From positions 1-64,000 of the forward strand of contig OX637624.1 of NCBI GenBank assembly GCA_951802195.1: a stretch of 64,000 nt of DNA, given 5' to 3'. The position numbers and the translations under genes are program-made. The notes beneath the pieces are model-generated. The model was not told where the DNA came from. It searched no databases and saw only the letters and a list, made by a program, of their open reading frames with translations. Within the stretch, counting starts at the first letter, position 1. Every line of letters starts with the position of its first letter. Shown piece by piece: positions 1 through 9,611 of this stretch. This DNA comes from Tausonia pullulans (taxonomy: Eukaryota; Basidiomycota; Tremellomycetes; Cystofilobasidiales; Mrakiaceae).

Positions 1-622
1 CGATAAGATCGTCGAGGTTGGCATAGTTTTGAGCACGGACGAGACGTTCCTTGACATCAAGCTTGAGACCGTCGAAGAAGTTAAAACGATGATACTGATC
101 GCCAAAGTCAAGGAGGAGTTTGTGGCGTCTGTACTCGAAGGCGTAGATGGAAACTGTGGTCGTTTGACGAAGATCCTTGAGAGCGCGCCGAGCGGTTTCG
201 ACGCGGTCGATTTCTCCGAAGTCTTTGAGGAGGCGGGCCCTGAAACGTGGCCAGCTGTCGAACCAGTCCGGACGGTCGGAATCATCGACGAGGAGGTAAG
301 GGCGGACCCAGTTGAAAGCGTCATCCGTAAGGAGTGAGATCGCGTATTGAATCCTCATGTCGTCCGTTCCGAGGGACACGGGTTGCAGGCGAAAAATGTT
401 ATCAAGCTTGAGGACGAAGGTCTCCGATTCTGATCTCTTGCCACTGAAGGCGTGGGGAGTAGGTCCGTGGTAGTCTTTGACTTCGGGATGCGAGGTGATA
501 ACCTCTGTCTGTTGTTGTTGTTGTTGTCGGAGATTTTTAAGGGCGGTCCTTAGACGGTCAACTTGCTGTCTTGCAAGAGCAAGTTCGGTAACGATTCGAG
601 GGTCTGCGTTGGGATTATCCAT
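1..622 (-). mobile_element. gag polyprotein fragment of the LTR element
   Basis: The minus-strand frame starts at an ATG at 622-620 and runs open to position 1, about 207 codons. It has a short N-terminal coiled-coil-like segment with a run of Gln, then a typical gag body: a PHAFSGK-like motif, NWVRPYL, the W..F...LL..FG motif, and FFDGLKLDVKERL near the window edge. These match the retrotransposon gag family (PF03732 type). It would form the particle shell of the element. No break is seen in the visible part. Confidence 0.85.
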
Positions 623-691
623 GTTGGCTAGGACAGTGTCGAGGTGGAGACCACTAGGAGCGAGCGGGTGACAGACGGTGACTCTGACTGA

Positions 692-1045
692 TGTTAGGAT
701 TGGCCCAAGGGTCAAGGGCTAAAGATGACGTGGGGTAGGGGGCGTAGGTGGAGTAGTAGACTGAAGTGATGGCAGTGACACAGGCTCGCTTCGATGTCTT
801 GGGCAAATTTGTCGAATCCAAATGGTAGTCAGAGTGTAGAACAAATTGTACGATGAACTGAGTGTCTTATGGACTAAGGGTGAGAAAACAAAGAGTGTGT
901 GACAGTGTGGCTGAAGAGAGGCTAAAAATGGAAGCTGAGCAATTAAGGGCGATGCTACACAGACGAGGAGCCGAGGTGGCGGGTCCGCGAGATTCTGCAG
1001 CCACATAAGCACAGAGCCTATGTAGTGAACCGTAAGATCCTGACA
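692..1045 (-). repeat. 5' LTR (copy 1, 354 bp)
   Basis: The ends are TGTCAGGATC (at 1045) and CCTAACA (at 692) read on the minus strand. The copy aligns by eye over its whole length with the LTR at 2663-3024, sharing for example CTCGCGGACCCGCCACCT, CTTCAGCCACACTGTC and TTTGTTCTACACTCTGACTA. The small frames inside it are shadows, not genes. Confidence 0.88.
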
Positions 1046-1947
1046 CTTGGTGCGTCCTGCGGCGCGTCCTGCGGAACGACGACTTCGACGAGATCTTGGA
1101 GGCCATCCATGGTCAGCAGCGCTCTGCTGGCTGGCGCGAACTTTTCAACAAGCAAAACCGCTATCGAACGTTCCTCAGCACCTTCACCCTTGTCATGATG
1201 AACATCTTTACCGGCTGCAACTTCTTCCTTACCTACGCCTCCGTCTTCATGCAACAGGCCGGCTTCACTTCCCCCTGGGGCATCACCGTCCTCATCGCCG
1301 GCACTAACTGCTTCACTACCTTCCCGGCCCTCTGGCTCGTCGAACGGTTTGGGCGTCGGACCCTCATGGCCATCGGTTGCGTCGGCTGCATCCTCGCGAA
1401 CTTGGGCGCCGGAATTAGTTACTCGACCGACAGCGGCAACGGAGTCTCGAGCAAGCTGCTTGTGCTCTTCGTCACGCTCTACGTCTTCTTTTTCGCCGCC
1501 TTCTATGGTCCGAGCGGATGGGCGTACTCGGCCGAGATCCCTTCCCAGCGACTCAGGTCGAAGACCATTGCGTTCGGCCAGGCTCTATCCACCGTCGGCA
1601 CCTGGGCAGTCGGCTACGGCTCGCCCTACATCTTTCAGGACCCGATCAACCTCAAGGCCGGCTTCTGTTACGTCTGGCTCTGCGGCTGCGTCCTCTGCGG
1701 GGTCTTCAACTACTTCTGCCTTTATGAGACTTCCGGCCTGTCGCACGCGGAGATCGAGGCCATGCTCGCCTCCGGCATCCCAGCTCGACGATCGCGGGCT
1801 TGGGGGAAGCAAGCTGCCGCCAGTCGGGTGGTGATGGATCTGGGCGAGCCGGCGTTGACCATGGGCGCAGAAACGGCTGGGGCGCCGGACGATGTGGAGA
1901 AGAAGGTCTACGTGACGTCCACCACCACCTCTGTCCAGCCTGCCTAG
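1046..1947 (+). pseudogene. MFS sugar transporter, C-terminal half, 5' part cut off by the LTR element
   Basis: The open frame continues from the LTR junction to a TAG at 1945-1947, about 300 residues, whereas sugar porters (PF00083) are usually 500-570 residues with 12 membrane segments. Visible signatures are the central-loop sequence before TM7, the ERFGRR motif in the loop after TM8, EIPSQRLRSKT before TM10 and ETSGLSHAEIE after TM12, all in the right order. The last six membrane spans are therefore present and the first six, with the start codon, are gone or lie beyond the retroelement. The EIPS.RLR.KT form resembles the fungal alpha-glucoside/hexose porter group; the substrate cannot be told. 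The frame is clean, so the loss may be recent. It is almost certainly non-functional unless transcribed from within the LTR. Confidence 0.85.
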
Positions 1948-2580
1948 AAGCAGCTGGTGAAGGAGCGAGAAGAAAATGCTGGCCACTTACGTTTCATTTC
2001 GTATTTATTCTCAACAACTCTTGCAAGCAATGCATGTTCTTCCACTTGTTTCGTTGTCTGCAGTCACGAGCGCAAGAGAAGCTGACACTGTTTTGAACTA
2101 AGACTGGTTTGAGACGACAAGGCTTGCGACCGGCGAGGAATGAGTGGAGGCTTAGGGCGGACGCGCCGGTCAGGACGGTAAAGCAGAGGATGTGTACGTT
2201 GGAAAAGACCTCGGCGCGGGACTTGACCCAAAAGAGATCGTGACTAAGTGCGCGAATGGAGAAGCAGGCGTAGGTTGAGGCTGGAATACGAAGAGCTGGA
2301 GAAGAGGATGAAGAAGCAGGAAGTGGTGGGGGGAGGAGCAGGTAGTGTGACAGAAGGGTGGATAGTCAGCGAATGGACAAACAAGGATGGATGAATGAGC
2401 GACGAGCGCGCATGCCAATCCTGCGTAGCCAGGGCTCAGAATGCGTGCTTCTTGGAAGGGAGAGCGACCGACGGGAGACCCCTCTTGAAGTTCTCTCCAC
2501 TCGTGAACGGCTCAATCGCGGCCGGAGGGGGGGAGCAGGAGCCAGGAAGAGGTTCGACCGAGCGATCCCTCCATTTCCGT
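1948..2580. other. Non-coding: transporter 3' flank
   Basis: The 3' flank of the truncated transporter is followed by about 450 bp of A/G-rich sequence without a convincing frame. A minus-strand frame around 2040-2230 has a hydrophobic stretch but no start, splice context or family match, so it is not called. Confidence 0.5.
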
Positions 2581-3424
2581 ATTGGCCCAAGGGTCAAGGA
2601 GTGAGGAGAATAGGTGGGGAGATGGGCGTCGGTGGAGGAGGGAGACTAAAATGATGGCAGTGTGTCAGGATCTCACAGATTTATCACATGGGCTCCGCGC
2701 CTATGTTGCTGTCAGGTTCTCGCGGACCCGCCACCTTGGCTCCGCGCTTGCGTACATCGATCCCCCTTACTTACTTGGCTCCCGCACCTTCGGTCACTCT
2801 TCAGCCACACTGTCCCACACTCTTTGTTTATTTCCCTTTAGTCCATAAGACGCTTAGTTCATCGTACCCTTTGTTCTACACTCTGACTATCATTTGGATA
2901 CGATAAACCTGCCCAAGACCCCAAGCGAGCCTGTGTCACTACCAGCTCTTCAGTCTACTGTTCCATCGACGCCCCTCCCCTCACTCATCCTCCTCCGCCC
3001 TTGACCCTTGGGCCAATCCTAACACAGTGGCACGGACTTGATTCCAAGTCTTGGACAGGTTTGTGGAGTACCAATGAAACTGTCCAGACAAAAAAAAACT
3101 GTACGATGGACTGCGTGTTTCGTCGACGAAGAGTGAGAACAAGGGAATGGATGGGACGGATAAGAAAGCAAAGAGTGTGGGACAGTGTGGCGGAAGAATG
3201 AGCAAAGATATGGGAGACGAGCAAGCACAGGAGATGCTACACAGATGCGGAGCCGAAGTAGTGAGTTCTCTAGATTCTGATCGCCGCCACACATCCGCGG
3301 AGCCGAGGTGGTGAAACCGGGAGATCCTGAAACTAGGTGCAGAGCCGAGGTGGCGAGTTCGTGAGATTCTGATCGCCGCCACACAGGTGCGGAGCCGACG
3401 TGGTGAAACCGGGAGATCCTAACA
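2581..3424 (-). mobile_element. Solo LTR (copy 3), split by a second LTR
   Basis: Two pieces, 2581-2662 and 3025-3424 (about 480 bp together), align in order with the uninterrupted LTR at 16138-16622. The outer end (3424, minus strand) starts TGTTAGGATCTC. The other end has diverged beyond GGCCAAT. This is a longer relative of the 354-362 bp copies, with a ~90 bp tandem duplication near its outer end (3240-3334 and 3335-3424). No coding part of an element is attached, so it is a solo LTR left by recombination. No matching direct repeats flank it, which suggests it is old. Confidence 0.85.
2663..3024 (+). mobile_element. Solo LTR (copy 2, 362 bp) inserted into copy 3
   Basis: This is a complete LTR from TGTCAGGATC to CCAATCCTAACA in plus orientation, flanked by the 5-bp direct repeat CAGTG at 2658-2662 and 3025-3029. 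The paralogous LTR at 16.2 kb has a single GCAGTGGCACGG at the corresponding place, so the insertion boundaries are certain. It belongs to the same subfamily as the LTR at 692-1045. It is younger than the LTR it sits in. Confidence 0.93.
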
Positions 3425-3845
3425 CTAAAGCACGAGACAAGGCCTAGGGTCAGGGTCGGTAAGTTGTTTTGACTCTACCCCCTGACCAACCCAACCTGTA
3501 ATGATGAGAGTATGCCAGTGTGAAAGTCATCTCAACGAGTGCGAACTCAACGGTCCATATCATCTTCATCATCGTCCAGTAACCCAACGACCCAAAATGG
3601 GGAAAGTGCTCGTCAGACAGTTCTCGACATTTTGCCCCAACGCACAAGTTAGGATCACAACCGAATGATTCGATATGACCGTTGTGCATGACGAAGAAAC
3701 ACGCCAAGCGTAGAGCTGACCGGAAGGGAGGATGATGATGAATCCCGCGCGTCATTGGTTGGGATTGATCGACATCGGGACCCTTTCCTCTCACCCCCGA
3801 CCACCATCAACACCAGCACCAGCACCAGCATCACCCTCGCCCCCC
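3425..3845. promoter_or_regulatory. Upstream region of the 2OG oxygenase gene
   Basis: No gene is supported here. The last ~60 bp before the ATG at 3846 is rich in CACCAGCACC-type CA/CC repeats, a plausible 5' UTR. No TATA box is obvious. Confidence 0.4.
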
Positions 3846-5837
3846 ATGCCCTCCTCCTCCCGCCTCCCCTCCGTCCCCTTTCCAGAGTCGATGCCGACGC
3901 ACCCACTGCTCGTCATTGACTACGCCAAGCTGACCGCTAACGACGCTGCCGAGTCGGCCCGCCTCTACCACGCCGCAACGACGCTCGGCTTTTGGTACCT
4001 CAAGAATCACGGCGTCGACTATGAGGGTCTCTTTGATGTTGGCGAGAAGAGTTTGTCTCAGGGAAAGCTCGGTCAAGGGCAAGCGTGTGGCCGAGAAGCT
4101 GATGAATGAGGACGACATCTTGCGTGCGTGCAGTCTTCGAGCTGCCGGAGATAGAGAAGCTCAAGTACGATGTCGGAAACTCAGGCAACTCTTTTGGCTA
4201 CAGTGAGTGCCAGAGGTAGTAGGGGAAGCAGGGAATGATAGCTAGCGGCCTCCGAACGAAGAAAGGCGACGTCTGGTCAGCATCGGCTGCTGATCCCGCT
4301 CGCCCTTCCTCCGCCGCCCCGATCCTCAGAAGCCATCGGCTACGACAACGTTGATGGTGAGGGCCGGATACCCTTAGCATTCTGTCCAAGAGCTAACATA
4401 GGCTCTGCAGAAAACGGCAACGTCGACACATGCGAGCAGGTGTGTCTGTCCGCCAGCAAGCGCCGTCCGGGAGGTGGGTCCGGCTGACTCCGATGATGCT
4501 CTTTCCCTTCTCCAGTTCAACATCTCGCGCGACGACATCCTCTCGTACCCGACCAAGACGCACAACGACAACCCCAAAGTGCGCGCAGCCACTTTGGCTT
4601 CTGTTAGAGAGAGAGAGAGAGCGGGCCGCTGATCCTGTTCTCCCAGCCTGTCATCGACGCCCTCGACAGTGTCCGCACCTTCACCGACTCGGCCCGTGCC
4701 GTGACAATGTGTGTCGGACTCCTCTCTCACTCTCGTGCATCAGCTCACGTCTCGATGCCTCTTCTCCTCCCTAGGACCCTGCTCGAGCACCTTGAGCGCA
4801 ACCTTCAGCTACCCGCCGGCGCGTTCACCTCACTGCACCAGGAGGGGTCCGGTTTTGGGTCGCCATCCAAAGCTCGCGTAATCCGGAACCCGCCGCAGAA
4901 TGAGAGCACGAAGTTGTCGCTCGGGGTGAGTAATGACGATCTCGGAGATGACCTGACTCTTCTCGCTGACTTTCCCTCACTCTTCTAGTCGCATACCGAC
5001 TTTGGAAGCATTGTGCGACACCTCCCTTGCCTGCTCTTAAGGGCCCTGATTGATTGAGCTCCCCATCTCGACGACAGACTCTCCTCAATAACAACATGAC
5101 GGGCGGCCTCCAGGTGCTTTCGCCCGGCTCGGACGAGTGGCAGTTTGTCAAGGTGCATGAATAAAGTGCTCTACACTACCATCAGATGTTGACACTCTTG
5201 ACATTCAGCCGCTCGAGGGCCACGTCGTCTGCAATCTCGCGGACGCCCTCGTCGTTCTCAGCGGTGGCATTCTGTGCGCCCTTTCCATCCAGACCGGCGT
5301 TCTCCATTTTGATTGGCTAACAACTTGCCTTCTCCAGCCGCTCCAACCTTCACCGTGTCCTCCCTCCTCCCGGCGAACAGCGCGTCTGCACCCGCTGGTC
5401 CGGCATCTTCTTTCTGTAAGCTGAGCTACGGCGTCTCTCTGTGCGCTTAGTCGTGCCTGACGGTATGTCTCAGCGTTCCCGAGTTCTCGACCCTCCTCCA
5501 GCCGCTCGTCTCTCTCTCACCCCTCATCGCCAAGGCCGCTCCAAAGATGGTCAACGTTCCCGAGCCCGGCACCGAGTGAGTCGCCGTCTTTTCCCTTTCT
5601 CCCCTCCCCATCTCTCTCCCTTCTCGCTGACTGACTCGCTTGCTCCCCCGCCCCCCCCCCCCCTTCACCAGCTGCCGCGCGTGGTTCCATCGCCGCCTCT
5701 TCGGCGTCCGCGCCGTCAACCGCAAAGGGCCAGAGTCGTGGCTCGGAAGCAGGGGGACAGAGTACGTCATCGTCGAGGGCCAGTCGACCAAGGCGTTGGC
5801 GCTGCTCCCAGGCCAGCAGAGCAGGATTGCCGTCTGA
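3846..5837 (+). CDS. 2-oxoglutarate/Fe(II)-dependent dioxygenase (isopenicillin N synthase-like)
   Basis: Thirteen exons fit together into 371 residues: 3846-4050, 4134-4202, 4330-4356, 4411-4439, 4516-4578, 4647-4708, 4775-4925, 4989-5012, 5078-5152, 5209-5273, 5338-5415, 5474-5575 and 5672-5837 (1,116 nt). The N-terminal DIOX_N part (FWYLKNHGVDY, then FELPEIEKLKY and GNSFGYK) precedes the jelly-roll 2OG-FeII_Oxy domain. The iron ligands are visible as SHTDFGS (His, Asp) and SNLHRV (distal His), and the 2-oxoglutarate-binding Arg/Ser as TRWSG. Proteins of this family hydroxylate, desaturate or cyclise small molecules; the substrate is not evident. The start at 3846 gives the longest clean N-terminus; a second ATG at 3891 lies just before the conserved region. 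Several exons are only 24-30 nt. The protein is probably cytosolic, with no signal peptide or membrane segment. Confidence 0.9.
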
Positions 5838-6349
5838 TCCGAGAGGGAGAGGAGAGGAGAGGAGAGGAGAGACTTTGGTTGGGTCCCTTGAGTTAATGAT
5901 AATGCGTTCCCTGGGCGAGAGATTCACATTGAATATAGCCGGGCAAGTGGGGAGGGAGGGAATCACAAGGGAGGGGTGTCAAGCGAGGGTCCCAAGAGAT
6001 CAAAATCATAGCCAGTTTCGAGCGAACGAAATAGACGAGTGTCCAAAAATGAGAGAAAGGAGAAGAGAGGGTCTTTAAACAGTGGGATAGAGAAGGGACG
6101 GGCCGACTTGGTGGAGGGAGAAGATAGCTAGCGTGGACTGGCGCGCTGGGCGACCAGCCGGACCCATAGCGGGATAAAAGAGGATGCAATGCGAGAGAGA
6201 GAGCGTGAAAGCAAGGGAGGGATGGGAATGGAGGAGGGAGATAGGTAGTTAATGGTCCAGTTCGGAGAGAGGGGTTGAGATAATGCGACGAAGAGAGTCT
6301 GGGGGGTCGGGGGGGGAGGAAGAAAGCAGAAGAGAGCACTGTGGGAGAT
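5838..6349. other. Convergent 3' flank
   Basis: This is the gap between two convergent genes. It is A/G-rich on the plus strand with no supported frame. A GAGAG-rich run follows the stop of the dioxygenase at 5846-5872. Confidence 0.5.
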
Positions 6350-9300
6350 CTAGAACGAGACAAACACGGCGAGCGCGACGGCGAGGGCCAGCCCTCCCGC
6401 GAGCGAAGTCTGCTTGAATGCGGCGCTAGCAGATCCCGTGCCCGAAGATGAGCCTGAAGACGAGCCCGAAGACGAGCCCGAGGACGAATCCGACTTGCCC
6501 GTCGCGGTCGATTCGCTTGCGGATGTCGTCGACGGGATGAGCGACGGGTCGACGTAGTTGGCCGGGAGCGAGGCCGCCGCGACCATCGTCTGGTTGCCCA
6601 TCTTGCCGTTGCCAGCCATGATCCACTGGGCTTGCGAGGGGACACCCGCGACGACGCAAAAGAGCATCGCGGGACCGGGCACAAGAATCGCTGCGTTGGG
6701 CGGGAGCTGCGAGACGTGGAAGGTCGCAGAGCCATTGGCGTTGGCGCTATAGGACGACGCGAGCTCGACGTGGCGCATGCCCACTGTAAAAAGATGAACG
6801 TCAGCATCGTGCAGATAGAAGAGACGACCAGAGATGCACCCACTGTTCATGGCGTGGGTCGAGAAGCCCGGGCGCTCGACGACAAACTTAGTGTTTTCGA
6901 GGTCCGAGATGGACGAGAACGAGCTCGCGGGGAGGGTGACAGTGAAGTAACTGCCGCCGTACGAAAGCGTCTCCGGCAAGCCGGTCGGCACGGGTCGAGT
7001 CTTGTCGTAGTAGTCCGGGTAGAACTGGAGCGAAGAATGTCAGTCAGCGAGAGGTCGCCTCGTTCATCGACTGAGAGCAAAAACACCCACAATCTCAACC
7101 TCGTATTGGGTGACGTAGGTGATAGTCGGGTCGATCGACTTGTCAACGTAGTCCGGGTTCGGGTTGCTGCCGGAGACCAGGATGGAACCGTCCGGGAGAA
7201 GCGTCGCGGTCGAGTGGTAAAGCCGGTCGATGGTGCTCTTGCCGGCCATGGACCAGCGAGAGCCAGACTTGGCGAGCGGGTCAAAGTACCATGACTGGTG
7301 GAGCGGCTGGTCGGCGTAGGAGCGTCCGATAGCCCCTGGGAAGCGACGGGAAGCGGCGGACGTCAGCGAGAGGAGTGCACAGGGCAAGCCGGAAGAGCCT
7401 ACGCACAGGACTCGTTTCCGTAACCGGCGGTGCCGAGATGGGCGCCGTTACCCATCCATAGACGGCCGTCCGGGAGGGAAATGAACTGGCCCATGGTGCG
7501 ACCGGTGTCGAGGCTGTCGTCCGTCTCCCACTCGACTGAGACATCTGGAGTCATCTTGACACAACTGCTGTCGGCGGCGTAACTGGGCAAGGGAGGGGGG
7601 AAAGACGAGGTCCGGTAAGAGACGTTCGGAAGGGCGATGGCTCCAACACGCACCCAGCAATGTTCCAGGTTGTCGTCCACTGGTCCGAGCGGAGGTTGGA
7701 GCCTCCGCAGAAGATGATGGTGGCAGTCCAGTTGTTGGCAACCGTGAGTGGAAGCATGGCGGTCGCACCCGAGGCAGGGTACGTCCGGACGGCTGAGGGT
7801 ATGTCATCGAGGGCGTCTATTTTGAGGGGGCGGGGGACAAAGTCAGCGCGCACACACCCCACTCAAGGGAGCCAGCACGCACACTCAATGTTGTTCTTGT
7901 AGTCAAAGATCTCAGTTGCCCAGTTGGTCTGGATGAAGAGGTTGCCCGAAGGGAGGAGCCACGTGAGGGAGAAGAGGTTGGCCGGGAGCGTTTTAAGGAG
8001 GACGTTGAGGGTGACAGGGGCGCCGCGGGAGGGGAAGAACTCGTATGTCGGGTTGTTCTGGTTGTCCGAGTTGACATAGCCTCCCCACTCGCAGCCACCG
8101 ATCTGGGAAGACGGCACGACGGGGTCAGGACAGTGGAAAGCCAGGCGGGAGGAAGGAGGCAAAGCGGCTGACAATGATGGCGCTACCGTCCTCGAGGGTC
8201 TCGAGTGTCGGGTACCAACGACGGGTCGTCATATAGAGCGCCTGGTAATCGCCCCACTGGCAGTCGTCGTTGTCATCGCAAGGGTCGAGGAAGCTGAAGA
8301 AAGGGGCGGAGGAGAAGGGTTCAGCTCAAAGCTCCTCTCTCTCGTCCGTCCAATCAAGGGGGGCAGGAAACAACGAAGGACGCACCGGATCGCCTTGCCT
8401 CCGTCGTAGTCGTCGTAAGGAGCTCCTCCGGTCTGGGAGGCAGCCGTGAGTCCTCCCCAGGTGATACCCTGGTTACCACCGACTGAGGAGCGAGCGGGAC
8501 AGGCGGGGGAGGAGAGAAGGTTAAGTCACCGAAGCGCACGGACGGGCTTGAGCATAACGCTCGCGACCCACCATTGAGCCAGGTTCCGTTCCCGAGCACG
8601 GTTCCACCGGCGCTACAGAAGGGATGGGAAAGAATAGACAAGACAATGGAATGGCAGCGGTCAGTCCCGAGGGTCGCGGTGCAGACGGCGACGCAACGAG
8701 CGAGCGAGGACCTCTCACCAGAATGAATTGGAGACAATGTCCATGGCGCGAGCCGAGTTCGTCCGGAGGTCGTACTCTGCACCCCAGGCGGCTGACAGGG
8801 AGCGAAGAAGGACATCTGTCAGAAGAGAGCTGGGCACGGGCGGCATGAGCGAAGACTGGGGCCTCACCGTGCTCGCCGGAGGCGCCAGTGACCCTCATCG
8901 GGTTGTTCTCCGTCTTGTCGACGACATAGACCTTGTTGGGCGATCCCAGGAAGATCTGGAGGAGGACCGGAGGGAAGGACGAGGGGAAAGGACGGTGGAG
9001 CAGAAAGTAGGGCAGAGGGGATATGTGTGAAGGTGCGCGAAGACAGGAGGCAGGAGAGCGAGTCGGAAGATCAGGGAAGGTCAGCACACGCCCGCTCGCT
9101 CCTCTCTTCGAGAAGACCCCCGAGAAGGTTCGCCAAGACCGGAGAGGAGGCACGCTGGATGACACGATCCCCTCCAGGCGGGGCATGCGAGCCCAACCTG
9201 GAAGCCAAGAGGGCAGCACCAGGCGAGCAGGCATGCATGGACGAGCAAGGTCCTTCCTGGCTCCGGCTGCCGCGCGCGGTGGAGGGCTGGCTCTCTGAGC

Positions 9301-9611
9301 CCCGTGCTTGCTGCGTGAGACCCCTTCCCCTCGCCCTGCGCCCTCCTTGGGCTTGGCCCAGGCCCTCTCCCCTGTGCACCCGTTCTTTCTACAGCATCTA
9401 GGGAGACCCAAGCAAGACGCACCTGCTGGGCAGAGACACCGGAGTTGCCGACGAGGGCGAACGTCCCGGCCTTGCCGCCGGACGAGCTCGCGGCGACGGC
9501 TGGGGCCGCCAAAGCGCTGAGGGCACCGAGGCCGGCGAGGACCCGGCCAGTACGCCGGGAGGAGGACGCCCGGGAGGAGGACGCGAGCGAGGAGCTGGAG
9601 GAGCGGGTCAT
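6350..9611 (-). CDS. Secreted, GPI-anchored copper radical oxidase (glyoxal oxidase family)
   Basis: About 12 exons encode roughly 680 residues. The start at 9611 gives an N-terminus with a basic stretch followed by a hydrophobic signal sequence ending near APAVAAS. The body is a kelch-like glyoxal oxidase N domain (PF07250 type) and then the galactose-oxidase-like DUF1929 domain. The copper-radical residues can be placed: NSFCAGGT (Cys of the Cys-Tyr cofactor), TRRWYPTL (its Tyr), DRLYHSTA (axial Tyr and His) and STHAMN (His ligand). A Ser/Gly-rich linker and a hydrophobic tail ending AVALAVFVSF indicate GPI anchoring at the cell surface. Such enzymes oxidise aldehydes or alcohols and make H2O2. 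The first intron is unusually long (8956-9422, about 467 bp). The last exon ends at 6350. Confidence 0.9.

Larger units (their letters stand above)
1..1045 (-). mobile_element. LTR retrotransposon, 5' end only (5' LTR, leader, start of gag)
   Basis: Read on the minus strand, an LTR (1045 to 692) is followed by a short leader (691 to 623) and a gag frame starting at 622 that is still open at the window edge. The LTR begins TGTCAGGATC and ends CCAATCCTAACA, the usual TG...CA form. The gag fragment fits the Retrotrans_gag family of Ty3/gypsy-like elements, but pol is outside the window, so the superfamily assignment is an inference. No tRNA-type primer site beginning TGG is obvious at the LTR-leader junction. 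The visible part looks whole. Age cannot be estimated because the partner LTR is out of view. The element sits inside a sugar transporter gene; CTTGG at 1046-1050 would be one copy of the target-site duplication. Confidence 0.85.

Noticed and set aside
719-1106. Small minus-strand frames
   Set aside because: They lie within the LTR; similar shadow frames recur in the other LTR copies, so they are not genes.
2040-2418. Hydrophobic minus-strand frame
   Set aside because: No start, splice or family support. Probably chance in C/T-rich sequence.
3846-9611. 2OG oxygenase next to a copper oxidase as a secondary-metabolite cluster
   Set aside because: There is no backbone enzyme (PKS, NRPS, terpene synthase), P450 or dedicated transporter, and the two genes are convergent.
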